Shown here: positions 50,127-59,034 of the stretch, piece by piece
Position numbering within the stretch: position 1 is the stretch's first letter
Layout of the letters: every line of letters begins with the position of its first letter
From: Pseudomonas sp. AN-1
GTDB lineage: Bacteria > Pseudomonadota > Gammaproteobacteria > Pseudomonadales > Pseudomonadaceae
Length of the DNA stretch: 64,000 bases
NCBI RefSeq assembly: GCF_034057115.1
Contig: NZ_CP139195.1
Coordinates: 4,278,001-4,342,000, forward strand
Direction: 5' to 3'
The notes under the pieces: generated by a model
Seen by the model: only the letters and a program-made list of their open reading frames with translations
What the model was told of the DNA's origin: nothing
Database searches by the model: none
Made by a program: the position numbers and the translations under genes

Positions 50127-51029
50127 ATGTGTGGAATCGTAGGTCTTTACCTGAAGAACCCGGCGCTGGAATCCCAGCTCGGCAAGCTGTTCGAGCCGAT
50201 GCTGCTGGCCATGACCGACCGCGGTCCGGACAGCGCCGGCTTCGCCATCTACGGTGACGAAGTGAAGGACGGCTGGGTCAAGCTGACCCTGCAGAGCACG
50301 GTCGGCGAGTACGACTGGAAGGCGCTGATGGGCGCGCTGGAAGGCCGCCTGGGCTGCTCGCTGGACTGGTTCCAGAACGCCAGCGCCGCGGTGCTCAAGG
50401 TCGCCGCCGAGGAAGCCGTGGTGCGCACGGCGCTGGCCGAGCTGGCCCCGGACGTACGCATCATGAGCGCCGGGCAGAGCATCGAGATCCTCAAGGGCAT
50501 GGGCCTGCCGGTGGAAATCGCCCAGCGCTTCAAGCTGGCCAACATGAAGGGCAGCCACATCATCGGCCACACCCGCATGGCCACCGAGAGCGCGGTGACC
50601 ATGGAGGGCAGCCACCCATTCTCCACCGGCGCCGACCTGTGCCTGGTGCACAACGGCTCGCTGTCCAACCACTTCCGCCTGCGCCAGGAACTCCAGCGCA
50701 AGGGCATCGCCTTCGAGACCCTCAACGACACCGAGGTGGCCGCCGGCTACCTGACCTGGCGTCTGCGCGAGGGCGACTCGCTGAAGGAGGCCCTCGACCA
50801 TGCCCTGGAAGACCTCGACGGCTTCTTCACCTTCGCCATCGGCACCCGCAACGGCTTCGCGGTGATCCGCGACCCGATCGCCTGCAAGCCGGCGATCCTC
50901 GCCGAAACCGACGACTACGTGGCCATGGCCTCCGAGTACCAGGCACTGGCCAGCCTGCCGGGCATCGACAAGGCCAAGGTCTGGGAACCCGAGCCGGCGA
51001 CCATGTACATCTGGGAAAAGACTGCCTGA
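50127..51029 (+). CDS. mgsA: N-methylglutamate synthase subunit A (class-II amidotransferase)
   Basis: A 300-residue glutamine-amidotransferase of the Ntn-hydrolase type; removing Met1 exposes Cys2 (MCGIVGLY). It has TDRGPDSAGFAIYGDE, HTRMATESAVT, LVHNGSLSNHFRLR and NDTEVAAGYL. It is homologous to the amidotransferase domain of glutamate synthase (GlxB-like). In MgsABC it would release methylamine from gamma-glutamylmethylamide for transfer to 2-oxoglutarate. Follows gmaS by 59 bp. Confidence 0.88.
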   Translation: MCGIVGLYLKNPALESQLGKLFEPMLLAMTDRGPDSAGFAIYGDEVKDGWVKLTLQSTVGEYDWKALMGALEGRLGCSLDWFQNASAAVLKVAAEEAVVRTALAELAPDVRIMSAGQSIEILKGMGLPVEIAQRFKLANMKGSHIIGHTRMATESAVTMEGSHPFSTGADLCLVHNGSLSNHFRLRQELQRKGIAFETLNDTEVAAGYLTWRLREGDSLKEALDHALEDLDGFFTFAIGTRNGFAVIRDPIACKPAILAETDDYVAMASEYQALASLPGIDKAKVWEPEPATMYIWEKTA

Positions 51030-51040
51030 GGAGCGCACAC

Positions 51041-51724
51041 ATGAAGACCATCGACCTTTCCAAAGCTGAAGTGCGCGAACTGAACCAGGCCCTGCACGAC
51101 CAGGTTAAGACCCTCGAAGAACGCGAGTGGGTCGTCACCCACCCGGACGGCAAGCACAACCTCGCCGTCGGCGTGAACGAAGCGCTGAGCATCGATATCC
51201 AGGGCCATGCCGGCTACTACTGCGCCGGCATGAACCAGAAGGCCACCATCACCGTGCACGGCAACGTCGGGGTCGGCGTCGCCGAGAACATGATGTCCGG
51301 CTCGGTGCGGGTGAAGGGCAGCGCCTCCCAGGCGGCCGGCGCCACCGCCCACGGCGGCCTGCTGGTGATCGAGGGCGACGCCGGCGCGCGCTGCGGCATC
51401 TCGATGAAGGGCGTCGACATCGTGGTCGGCGGCAGCATCGGCCACATGAGCTGCTTTATGGGCCAGGCGGGCAGGCTCGTCGTCTGCGGCGATGCCGGCG
51501 ATGCGCTGGGCGATTCGCTGTACGAGACGCGCATCTACGTGAAGGGCACGGTCAAGTCGCTGGGCTCGGACTGCATCGAGAAGGAGATGCGCGCCGAGCA
51601 CCTGGAGGAGCTGGCCGAGCTGCTGAACCGCGCCGGCTTCGACGAGGACCCGGCCAGCTTCAAGCGCTACGGCTCGGCCCGCCAGCTGTACAACTTCAAG
51701 GTCGACAACGCGTCCGCCTACTGA
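51041..51724 (+). CDS. mgsB: N-methylglutamate synthase subunit B (GltB C-terminal-like)
   Basis: A 227-residue protein equivalent to the C-terminal right-handed beta-helix of glutamate synthase. Repeats such as GYYCAGMNQKATITVHGNVG, SGSVRVKGSASQAAGATAHG and VGGSIGHMSCFMGQAGRLVV are typical (GxxGxxxG turns). The role is structural, linking the amidotransferase to the synthase subunit. It starts 11 bp after mgsA. Confidence 0.88.
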   Translation: MKTIDLSKAEVRELNQALHDQVKTLEEREWVVTHPDGKHNLAVGVNEALSIDIQGHAGYYCAGMNQKATITVHGNVGVGVAENMMSGSVRVKGSASQAAGATAHGGLLVIEGDAGARCGISMKGVDIVVGGSIGHMSCFMGQAGRLVVCGDAGDALGDSLYETRIYVKGTVKSLGSDCIEKEMRAEHLEELAELLNRAGFDEDPASFKRYGSARQLYNFKVDNASAY

Positions 51725-51817
51725 TCGAGACCATCGTCCGGGCTTGCCGCGCGCGGCCCGGCCACCCGATTCCGGCTCGCTGGCGCCCTGCGCCGGCCAG
51801 CCACGAGGAGTAGCCCC

Positions 51818-53140
51818 ATGAGCGAGAAACACACCCCGGTACTGCGCGAGTCCGCCACCTTCGACCGCCTGACCATCCAGGAAATCCAGCGCGCCGCCGA
51901 GACCGGCATCTACGACATCCGCGGCGGCGGCACCAAGCGCAAGGTCCCGCACTTCGACGACCTGCTGCTGCTCGGCGCCAGCATGTCGCGCTACCCGCTG
52001 GAGGGCTACCGCGAGAAGTGCGGCACCGACGTGGTGCTCGGCACCCGCTTCGCCAAGAAGCCGATCCACCTGAAGATCCCGGTGACCATCGCCGGCATGA
52101 GCTTCGGCGCGCTGTCGGCCAACGCCAAGGAAGCCCTCGGCCGCGGTGCCACCATCGCCGGCACCAGCACCACCACCGGCGACGGCGGCATGACCCCGGA
52201 AGAGCGCGGCCAGTCGCAGCACCTGGTCTACCAGTACCTGCCGTCGCGCTACGGCATGAACCCCGACGACCTGCGCAAGGCCGACGCCATCGAGATCGTC
52301 CTCGGCCAGGGTGCCAAGCCGGGCGGCGGCGGCATGCTGCTGGGCATGAAGGTCACCGAGCGCGTCGCCGGCATGCGCACCCTGCCGATCGGCGTCGACC
52401 AGCGCTCCGCCTGCCGCCACCCGGACTGGACCGGCCCGGACGACCTGGCGATCAAGATCGCCGAGATCCGCGAGATCACCGACTGGGAAAAACCGATCTA
52501 CGTGAAGATCGGCGCCAGCCGCCCGTACTACGACGTCAAGCTGGCGGTGAAGGCCGGCGCCGACGTGATCGTCCTCGACGGCATGCAGGGCGGTACGGCC
52601 GCGACGCAGGAAGTGTTTATCGAGCACGTCGGCATCCCGATCCTCTGCGCCATCCCGCAGGCGGTGCAGGCGCTGCAGGAGATGGACATGCACCGCAAGG
52701 TGCAGTTGATCGTCTCCGGCGGCATCCGCACCGGCGCCGACGTGGCCAAGGCCATGGCCATGGGCGCCGACGCGGTGGCCATCGGCACCGCCGCGCTGAT
52801 CGCCCTCGGCGACAACCACCCGCGCCTGGACGACGAGCTGAAGCAGATCGGCTCGGCCGCCGGCTACTACGACGACTGGCAGAACGGCCGCGACCCGGCC
52901 GGCATCACCACCCAGGACCCGGAGCTGTCCAAGCGCCTCGACCCGGTGGAGGGCGGCCGCCGCCTGGCCAACTACCTGCGCGTGCTGGTGCTGGAAGCGC
53001 AGACCATGGCCCGCGCCTGCGGCAAGTCGCACCTGCACAACCTCGACCCCGAGGATCTGGTGGCGCTGACCGTGGAATCCGCCGCCATGGCCCGTGTGCC
53101 GCTGGCTGGTACCGGCTGGATTCCCGGCCAGCAGTTCTGA
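51818..53140 (+). CDS. mgsC: N-methylglutamate synthase subunit C (FMN-binding synthase)
   Basis: A 440-residue FMN-binding synthase domain of the glutamate synthase family. Seen are LKIPVTIAGMSFGALSANAK (FMN loop), GGMTPEERGQ, GQGAKPGGGGMLLG, VIVLDGMQGGTAATQEVF and SGGIRTGADVAKAMAMGADAV. It makes N-methylglutamate from methylamine and 2-oxoglutarate with reducing power. It could serve as ordinary split glutamate synthase, but gmaS upstream makes the NMG function more likely. It follows mgsB by 93 bp. Confidence 0.88.
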   Translation: MSEKHTPVLRESATFDRLTIQEIQRAAETGIYDIRGGGTKRKVPHFDDLLLLGASMSRYPLEGYREKCGTDVVLGTRFAKKPIHLKIPVTIAGMSFGALSANAKEALGRGATIAGTSTTTGDGGMTPEERGQSQHLVYQYLPSRYGMNPDDLRKADAIEIVLGQGAKPGGGGMLLGMKVTERVAGMRTLPIGVDQRSACRHPDWTGPDDLAIKIAEIREITDWEKPIYVKIGASRPYYDVKLAVKAGADVIVLDGMQGGTAATQEVFIEHVGIPILCAIPQAVQALQEMDMHRKVQLIVSGGIRTGADVAKAMAMGADAVAIGTAALIALGDNHPRLDDELKQIGSAAGYYDDWQNGRDPAGITTQDPELSKRLDPVEGGRRLANYLRVLVLEAQTMARACGKSHLHNLDPEDLVALTVESAAMARVPLAGTGWIPGQQF

Positions 53141-53230
53141 CCTGGCGGGCGGGCGCCGGCAGCGTACCGGCGCCCGCCCTTCGGCCCGGACCCTGTGGGG
53201 GCGAGTTCATTCGCCAGGCAGGCCTGCGTC

Positions 53231-53247
53231 CCGGCCAGAATTTTGCA
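53231..53247 (+). promoter_or_regulatory. Sigma-54 promoter of amt
   Basis: CCGGCCAGAATTTTGCA has GG at 53233-53234 and GC at 53245-53246 with 10 bases between and a good TTTTGCA -12 part. It lies 54 bp before the amt ATG and just after a REP-like copy (53201-53215). Confidence 0.75.
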
Positions 53248-53300
53248 TTGCATCATCCCACCTGCCAGGAATCCTCCATGACCGTTCGAGGTACTTCACC

Positions 53301-54644
53301 ATGTCGACCACAGCATCAGGTTCCACCCCGCTGCATCGCTCACTGAAGTTCGGCTTGCCGTTGTTGCTGATGTCCTTCGCCCCGCTGGCGCTGGCCGAGG
53401 AGGCCACGCTGGATACCGGCGTCACCGCCTGGATGATGACCGCCACCGTGCTGGTGCTGTGCATGTGCCTGCCCGGTCTGGCGCTGTTCTACGGCGGCCT
53501 GGTGCGCGCCAAGAACATGCTCTCGCTGTTTTCCCAGTGCTTCGCCATCGCCGGGGTGATCGGCGTGCTCTGGGTGCTCTACGGCTACAGCCTGGTGATC
53601 GACACCACCGGCATGGCGGCCGGCGAATACAGCTTCAACAGCTTCGTCGGCGGCCTGGAGCGCGCCATGCTCGCCGGCCTCAAGGGCGACAGTCTGGTGC
53701 TGGGCATGCCGGAAGGAGTGTTCATCACCTTCCAGATGACCTTCGCCATCATCACCCCGGCGCTGATCGCCGGCGCCTTCGCCGAGCGCATGAAGTTCGT
53801 CGCCGCGGTGCTGTTCATGGCGCTGTGGTTCACCTTCGTCTATGCGCCGATGGCGCACATGGTGTGGGGCGGTCCCGGTGCACTGATGCACAACTGGGGT
53901 GCGCTGGACTTCGCCGGCGGCACCGCCGTGCACATCAACGCCGGCGTCGCCGCGCTGGCCGCCTGCCTGCTGCTGGGCAAGCGCAAGGGCTATCCGCACG
54001 TCGAGATCCGTCCGCACAACCTGCCGCTGGCGATGACCGGCGCGGCGCTGCTGTGGGTCGGCTGGTTCGGCTTCAACGTCGGCTCGGCCGCCGGGGTCGG
54101 CGGCGTGTCGGGCATCACCATGCTCAACACCCAGCTGGGCGCCTGCGCCGGCATCGTCGGCTGGATGGTCACCGAGCTGATCAAGGCCGGCCGGCCGAGC
54201 GCCATGGGCCTGGCTTCCGGCGCCATCGCCGGCCTGGTCGGCATCACCCCGGCCTGCGCCTACGTCGGTCCGGGCGGTGCGCTGGCCATCGGCCTGCTCA
54301 GCGGCGTGCTGTGCTACCTGGCGGTCACCTCGCTGAAGCAGCGCCTGGGCTATGACGACAGCCTCGACGTGTTCGGCCTGCACGGCGTCGGCGGCGTGGT
54401 CGGCGCCATCCTCACCGGCGTGTTCTGCGTGCCTGAGCTGGGCGGCTACGTCGAGGGCAGCGAGATCGCCACCCAGGTCTGGGCGCAGGTGAAGAGCGTG
54501 GCGTTCACCTTCGTCTACTGCTTCGTGGTCAGCTGGGTGCTGCTCAAGCTGGTCGACAAGCTGGTCGGCCTGCGCGTGGACGAGCAAGCCGAGGATCTCG
54601 GCCTCGATCTCGCCGAGCACAACGAGCGGGCGTACAGCCACTGA
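53301..54644 (+). CDS. Ammonium/methylammonium transporter (Amt family)
   Basis: A 447-residue Amt protein with a cleavable leader (ending LALAEE) and 11 membrane helices. It has GLALFYGGLVRAKNMLSLFSQ, DFAGGTAVHINAGVAALAACLLLGKRKG (first pore His) and VFGLHGVGGVVGAILTGVF (second pore His). The physiological substrate is ammonium; methylammonium is carried by the same pore. Being last in the gmaS-mgs group with its own nitrogen promoter, it may supply methylamine. It ends at a strong terminator. No glnK gene accompanies it. Confidence 0.9.
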   Translation: MSTTASGSTPLHRSLKFGLPLLLMSFAPLALAEEATLDTGVTAWMMTATVLVLCMCLPGLALFYGGLVRAKNMLSLFSQCFAIAGVIGVLWVLYGYSLVIDTTGMAAGEYSFNSFVGGLERAMLAGLKGDSLVLGMPEGVFITFQMTFAIITPALIAGAFAERMKFVAAVLFMALWFTFVYAPMAHMVWGGPGALMHNWGALDFAGGTAVHINAGVAALAACLLLGKRKGYPHVEIRPHNLPLAMTGAALLWVGWFGFNVGSAAGVGGVSGITMLNTQLGACAGIVGWMVTELIKAGRPSAMGLASGAIAGLVGITPACAYVGPGGALAIGLLSGVLCYLAVTSLKQRLGYDDSLDVFGLHGVGGVVGAILTGVFCVPELGGYVEGSEIATQVWAQVKSVAFTFVYCFVVSWVLLKLVDKLVGLRVDEQAEDLGLDLAEHNERAYSH

Positions 54645-54662
54645 TCGGCTGTCACGCCGCAA

Positions 54663-54697
54663 GCGAAACGCCGGGCATCTGCCCGGCGTTTCGCTTT
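54663..54697 (+). terminator. Terminator after amt
   Basis: A perfect 14-bp stem GCGAAACGCCGGGC/GCCCGGCGTTTCGC (54663-54676 and 54681-54694) with loop ATCT, followed by TTT. It separates amt from the convergent DksA-like gene. Confidence 0.9.
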
Positions 54698-54702
54698 GTG
54701 GT

Positions 54703-54969
54703 TCAGCGCAGCTGGCTGTCCTTGCTGCCGCGCCGGTTGTAGCCGCTGAACACCGCCTGCTGCTTGTCGTGCTCGCTCTGGCAGGCGACGCACAGGCGCA
54801 CGCCGGGGATCGCCTGGCGGCGCGCCTCGGGGATCGGCGCGTCGCATTCCTCGCAGTGCGCGAGGCTCTCGCCGCGCGGCAGCTGGCTGCGCGCGCGGGC
54901 GATGGCGTCCTCGATGGTGCTGTCGATCTGCTCCTGTACCGCTCCGTCGCTGGTCCAGCCGCCGGCCAT
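54703..54969 (-). CDS. DksA/TraR-family zinc-finger protein (YbiI-like)
   Basis: An 88-residue protein whose C4 zinc finger is CEEC-n17-CVAC (HCEECDAPIPEARRQAIPG then VRLCVAC). An acidic N-terminal helix (DGAVQEQIDSTIEDAIARAR) lacks the long coiled coil of DksA, so it is a short TraR/YbiI-type member, possibly binding the RNA polymerase secondary channel. ATG 54969. Standalone gene. Confidence 0.82.
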   Translation of the reverse strand: MAGGWTSDGAVQEQIDSTIEDAIARARSQLPRGESLAHCEECDAPIPEARRQAIPGVRLCVACQSEHDKQQAVFSGYNRRGSKDSQLR

Positions 54970-55133
54970 GTCGCCTCCGCAGGGGTGGGGGGATATCCGC
55001 AGATATGCGCCCCCGCCTGCGCCAATGCAAGGGGCGTGCGACTGGCGGAGCCTGCGGGGTGACTGCGCCCCGTCGCTGCCCCTATGCTCTGCGTCACGGG
55101 CGCCGCTGAGCGCCCGAGCGAACAAGAACAACA

Positions 55134-56126
55134 ATGGGGTGGCAGCAATTGATCGTTCCACAGTACTGGGCCGAGGCCCGGGTGCAGTACCGGCGCAAGA
55201 ACCGGCAGATCACCGTGCGGCGTTTCGGCTGGTCCGACGTCAGCCAGGCGGAGGCGCAGGCCCACGCCGAGCGGCGCGCGCAGGATGCGCTGGATGGCCT
55301 GCGCGACGGCGAGAAGCTGCCGCGCCGCGAGCCGAAGGTGGCCTACAACGGCGCCGACGGCGTGCCGATCCGCGAGGAGATAGTCGCGCGCCACGACGAC
55401 GTGCTGATCACCCGCAACGGCTACGGTGCGCGCTGCCTGAACACGGCGGACGTGCTGTTCGCCGACATCGACTTCGCCTGCCGGCCCAGCCTGCGCTTCG
55501 CCGTCGGCGTGTTCGCCGCCCTGGCCGCGCTCGGTCTGCTGGCCAGCTGGCTGACTGGCTCGGTACTGCTGCTGGCGGCGCTGCTGCTGGTCGCCCTGGG
55601 CGCCTCGGGCGTGCTGGCCGGACGGGTGCACCGCCTGTACCTGGACTGGCATGGCGGCGCGCCGGCGCTGGCCCGCCAGCGCATCCTGCGCTTCCTCGAG
55701 CGCCATCCCGGCTGGAGCTTCCGCCTGTACCGCACCCCCGCCGGCCTGCGCGCACTGGCCACCCACGCCACCTTCGCCCCGGACGATCCGGCGGTGGCGC
55801 GCTGCTTCGCCGCGCTGGGGGTCGACCCGCTGTATGCACGCATGTGTCAGCGGCAGAAATGCTTCCGCGCGCGGCTCAGCGCCAAGCCCTGGCGCATGGG
55901 CATCGCCCACCACCTGAAGCCGCGCCCCGGCGTCTGGCCGGTGGCGCCGGAGCGCCTGCACATGCGCCGCGACTGGGTCGAGCGCTACGAGGCGGCGGCC
56001 AGCGGCTATGCGGCCTGCAGCTTCCTCGAGGTGCTCGGCAGCGGCGTGGTGGCGCCGGCAGTGGCCCGCGTGCAGTGGCTGCACGACGAGCTGTCGGGAG
56101 CCGTCAGCGGGCGGCCGATCGCCTGA
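55134..56126 (+). CDS. Conserved hypothetical membrane protein
   Basis: A 330-residue protein with a charged N-terminal cytosolic part (RRKNRQITVRRFGWSD, ERRAQDAL), two adjacent hydrophobic helices (about residues 122-165) and a long basic C-terminal domain with CQRQKCFRARLSAKPWRM. I do not recognise a catalytic motif. The C-terminal part is rich in Arg and Trp. It starts 165 bp upstream-divergent from the zinc-finger gene and is convergent with the next gene. No function is proposed. Confidence 0.6.
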   Translation: MGWQQLIVPQYWAEARVQYRRKNRQITVRRFGWSDVSQAEAQAHAERRAQDALDGLRDGEKLPRREPKVAYNGADGVPIREEIVARHDDVLITRNGYGARCLNTADVLFADIDFACRPSLRFAVGVFAALAALGLLASWLTGSVLLLAALLLVALGASGVLAGRVHRLYLDWHGGAPALARQRILRFLERHPGWSFRLYRTPAGLRALATHATFAPDDPAVARCFAALGVDPLYARMCQRQKCFRARLSAKPWRMGIAHHLKPRPGVWPVAPERLHMRRDWVERYEAAASGYAACSFLEVLGSGVVAPAVARVQWLHDELSGAVSGRPIA

Positions 56127-56136
56127 GCGACGCGCC

Positions 56137-57003
56137 TCACTCCTTGACGTTCATGTGCTCGCGCGCCCAGGCGATGTAGTCGTCCGGGTGGGTGTACTTG
56201 GTCACCAGCTCCGAGGCGCTCAGGCCGTTGTCGCTGGCGATGCCGCGCTGCTCGCGCAGGCTGTCGTAGGTGGCCTTGATCGCCGCGAAGTAGGCGCCGT
56301 GGCCGTCGACCACGATGCGCACGCCGAGGTCGGCCAGGCGGTTGTCGTCGCGCAGCTCCGGATTGCCGTAGGTGACCAGCATCAGCGGCACGTGCAGGCC
56401 TTCGGCGATGGCTTCCAGGTGGGCGAAGTCCTGCACGCCGACCAGGCAGATGCCGTCGGCGCCGGCGGCCTGGTAGGCCTGGGTGCGGTGGATCACGTCT
56501 TCCAGCGACTGCACGCCGGCATGGGTGCGGGCGATGATCGCCAGCGCCTTGTCGTCGCGCACTTCCTGGGCGGCGCGCAGCTTGCCGATGCCTTCCTCGA
56601 CGCTGATCAGGTCGTAGGACTTGCGGCCGAACTGCGCCGGCAGCAGGGTGTCCTCGAGGGTCAGCGCGGCGACGCCGGCGCGCTCCAGCTCGATGACGGT
56701 GCGCATGGCGTTGAGCGCGTTGCCGTAGCCGTGGTCGGCGTCGGCGATCACCGGCAGGCGGGCGACGCGGCCGATGCGGGTGGCCTGCTCGGCGAATTCG
56801 CTGAGGGTGATCAGCGCCACGTCGGGGGCGGCGAGCACCTGCAGGGAGGCGACCGAGCCGCCGAGGATGCCGACCTCGAAGCCGAGGTCGGCGGCGATGC
56901 GTGCGGACAGCGGGTCGAACACCGAGGCAGTGTGGTAGCAGGCGTTGCTGGCCAGCAGGGCACGGAAGGCTTTGCGCAGCTGGTGGTGACAGGATTTCTG
57001 CAT
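56137..57003 (-). CDS. Oxaloacetate decarboxylase (isocitrate lyase/PEP mutase family)
   Basis: A 288-residue (beta/alpha)8 protein of the isocitrate lyase/PEP mutase superfamily. Its length and features match the Pseudomonas oxaloacetate decarboxylase PA4872 (about 287 residues): [39 protein letters not shown] (metal-binding Asp-Asp-His segment), [12 protein letters not shown] and [13 protein letters not shown]. It converts oxaloacetate to pyruvate and CO2. ATG 57003 is at the border of a 332-bp upstream region. Confidence 0.8.
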   Translation of the reverse strand: MQKSCHHQLRKAFRALLASNACYHTASVFDPLSARIAADLGFEVGILGGSVASLQVLAAPDVALITLSEFAEQATRIGRVARLPVIADADHGYGNALNAMRTVIELERAGVAALTLEDTLLPAQFGRKSYDLISVEEGIGKLRAAQEVRDDKALAIIARTHAGVQSLEDVIHRTQAYQAAGADGICLVGVQDFAHLEAIAEGLHVPLMLVTYGNPELRDDNRLADLGVRIVVDGHGAYFAAIKATYDSLREQRGIASDNGLSASELVTKYTHPDDYIAWAREHMNVKE

Positions 57004-57335
57004 GCTTGTTATCCCTTGTGTCTTTGTCTTGTCTTGTACCTTTCAAGTATTGCAAATCCTGTACCCGAAGGTCGTATTGCGTGGTTTTCCTCGCTTTGCT
57101 GGGCGGCTGGCGCGCTGGAGTGGCGAACGGGCGCCGCTACCCGGTTCGGCGGTGGCGAAAATCCGCCGCTACCGGGGCATGCTAGGGCGTCAGGCTTTCA
57201 GCGAGCTTTCGCCGCGGAGCGGGCGTGGGTGGGGCGACGGATGGCGGCGCGACAACGGCACCTTGCCTGCGCGCCTCGCGCAAAGCGCCAGCGACTTCTA
57301 TGGTGTTTAGGTCGCCCACCTTCGAGGACACCTGC
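57004..57335. other. Intergenic region between oxaloacetate decarboxylase and GST genes
   Basis: Divergent promoters are expected here. CTTGTGTCTTTGTCTTGTC near 57013-57035 is a short direct repeat next to the decarboxylase start. The rest is GC-rich, with no ORF of its own. I see no further clear signal. Confidence 0.4.
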
Positions 57336-57944
57336 ATGAAGCTCTACTACACCCCCGGCGCCTGCTCGCTGGCGGCGCACATCGTGCTGTGCGAGCTGGG
57401 CCTGGAGCACGAACTGGTCCGGGTCGACCTGAAGACGCACACCGTCGCCGGGGGCGGCGATTTCTACGCCATCAACCCCAAGGGCTACGTGCCGGCCCTG
57501 GAACTGGAGTACGACCAGGTGCTCACCGAGGATGCGGTCATCCTGCAGTACCTGGCCGAACTCAGGCCGGGCGCCGGCCTGCTGCCGCCGGCCGGCAGCA
57601 TGGAGCGCTGGCGCGTACTGGAGTGGCTCAACTTCATCAGCAGCGAGCTGCACAAGGGGCTGGGGACGCTGTTCAACCCGGCGGTCACCCCGGAGTGGAA
57701 GCAGGCGGTGCTGGAGCGGGTGGGCCAGCGCCTGGACCTGGTCAACCAGGCGCTGAAGGGCAATGCCTTCCTCTGCGGCCGGCATTTCACCGTCGCCGAT
57801 GCCTATCTGTTCACCATCGTCAGCTGGACCGGCTTCATGAAGATCGACCTGGCGCCCTGGCCGGATCTGGCGGCCTACCAGGCGCGGATGGCGGAGCGCC
57901 CGGCGGTGCAGCAGGCGATGCGCGAGGAGGGCTTGCTCAAGTAG
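57336..57944 (+). CDS. gstA: Glutathione S-transferase, beta class
   Basis: A 202-residue GST with a thioredoxin-like N-terminal domain (MKLYYTPGACSLAAHIVL with the beta-class Cys10, GYVPALEL with the cis-Pro, TEDAVILQYLA) and a helical C-terminal domain with CGRHFTVADAYLFTI. The length equals the beta-class norm. It conjugates glutathione to electrophiles. It lies back-to-back with a terminator shared with torF. Confidence 0.87.
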   Translation: MKLYYTPGACSLAAHIVLCELGLEHELVRVDLKTHTVAGGGDFYAINPKGYVPALELEYDQVLTEDAVILQYLAELRPGAGLLPPAGSMERWRVLEWLNFISSELHKGLGTLFNPAVTPEWKQAVLERVGQRLDLVNQALKGNAFLCGRHFTVADAYLFTIVSWTGFMKIDLAPWPDLAAYQARMAERPAVQQAMREEGLLK

Positions 57945-57958
57945 CGCTGTGCAGATGC

Positions 57959-57986
57959 ACAAGGGGCGCCTGCGGGCGCCCCTTGT
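57959..57986. terminator. Bidirectional terminator between GST and torF
   Basis: A perfect stem ACAAGGGGCGCC/GGCGCCCCTTGT (57959-57970 and 57975-57986, 4-nt loop) lies between convergent genes. It has no long T-tract on either side. Confidence 0.75.
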
Positions 57987-58007
57987 GCTGTCGGTGGCGA
58001 AAGCGGC

Positions 58008-58790
58008 TTACAGGGTCTTGGATACCGACAGCACGAAGTTGGCGTCGCAGTAGTCGGACTTGCCGCCGGCGGCGAAGCCTTTGCACTCGCTGTCGCTGAG
58101 GCTGGTGTCGGTGTAGGTCAGGCCGAAGTCCAGGCCGGCCAGGGTCCTGGTCAGGCCGATCGACCAGTCGTTGTAGGAGTCTTCGCTGGCGACGCCGGCG
58201 CTGTCGAGGAAGATGTCGTCCTTGAAGTCGTAGTTGCCGTACTGCAGGGCCAGGCCGATCTCGTAGGGCAGGGTGTACTCGTAGCCGACGTAGGAGTACA
58301 GGGTGCTGTTGTCGTCGGCGATGCCGTTGCCGCCGAACATCGGGAAGTCTTCGGAGTAGGCGGCGCCGACCTTGAAGCCGTAGGCGGTGACGCTGCCGTA
58401 GAACTCGCTGAAGTTGGCGGCGCTGGCGCCCGGGTAGTCGTACTTGATCCAGCCCAGGTCGTAGGAGACGTTCTCGGTGATGTCGTTGCCGAAGCCCAGG
58501 TAGTAGTCGAACTCGACGTTGGCGTCGTTGCCGTCGGCGGCGATGAAGTCGACGTTGGAGGCCCAGGTGCCGATGTACAGGCCGCTGTCGTGGGCCACGT
58601 CCAGGCCGCCCTGGATGGCGCCCTTGCCCTGGGTCTGGGAGACGCCGCGGAAGATGTAGTCCGTGGTCAGGCCGACGTTCATGCTGATGTCGAAGTCGCC
58701 CACCGGGCTTTGCACGGTTTCCGCGACGGCGAAGCTGGTGGCGGATACGGCGCTGGCGGCGGCGATGGCGAGGGTCAGTTTCTTGAGCAT
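58008..58790 (-). CDS. TorF family putative porin
   Basis: A 260-residue outer-membrane protein with a signal peptide (MLKKLTLAIAAASAVSATSFAVAE cut near Ala23). The mature start FDISMNVGLTTDYIFRGVSQTQGKGAIQGG is the TorF/TIGR02001 signature. It has repeated amphipathic strands and a terminal VLSVSKTL strand. Genes of this family often sit with amt/glnK in pseudomonads. The ATG at 58790 is preferred to the longer in-frame start at 58979. Confidence 0.85.
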   Translation of the reverse strand: MLKKLTLAIAAASAVSATSFAVAETVQSPVGDFDISMNVGLTTDYIFRGVSQTQGKGAIQGGLDVAHDSGLYIGTWASNVDFIAADGNDANVEFDYYLGFGNDITENVSYDLGWIKYDYPGASAANFSEFYGSVTAYGFKVGAAYSEDFPMFGGNGIADDNSTLYSYVGYEYTLPYEIGLALQYGNYDFKDDIFLDSAGVASEDSYNDWSIGLTRTLAGLDFGLTYTDTSLSDSECKGFAAGGKSDYCDANFVLSVSKTL

Positions 58791-58875
58791 GGTCTTGGTC
58801 CCTAAGTTGGCAGCGAGGGTTCGGTCCCCGGCTTCTAAGTTCTGATACAGCTTTGGAATAAGCTGATCAGGCTTA

Positions 58876-58892
58876 TGCATTTGCTTTGCCAA
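58876..58892 (-). promoter_or_regulatory. Sigma-54 promoter of the torF gene
   Basis: On the minus strand TTGGCAAAGCAAATGCA has GG (58890-58889) and GC (58878-58877) separated by 10 bases. It is 86 bp upstream of the porin ATG. It resembles the gmaS promoter (TTGGCAAGCTGTTTGCA). Confidence 0.8.
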
Positions 58893-59034
58893 CTCTGGAA
58901 AGACCTTGAAAATCAATGATTTGCATGTAAATGGCGGATCTTTCCGGGACTCCCGAGCGTGCCGGGCAGGGAAGGCCATGCACCAGCGTGGGGCGCGCTG
59001 GCGGCGGCCGGGCCTTCAACTGGGGCCCGGCTGC

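Noticed and set aside
53340-56084. Minus-strand ORF of 914 codons covering amt and the hypothetical membrane gene
   Set aside because: Spans several real genes and a strong terminator, with Gln/His/Ala-rich translation; not coding.
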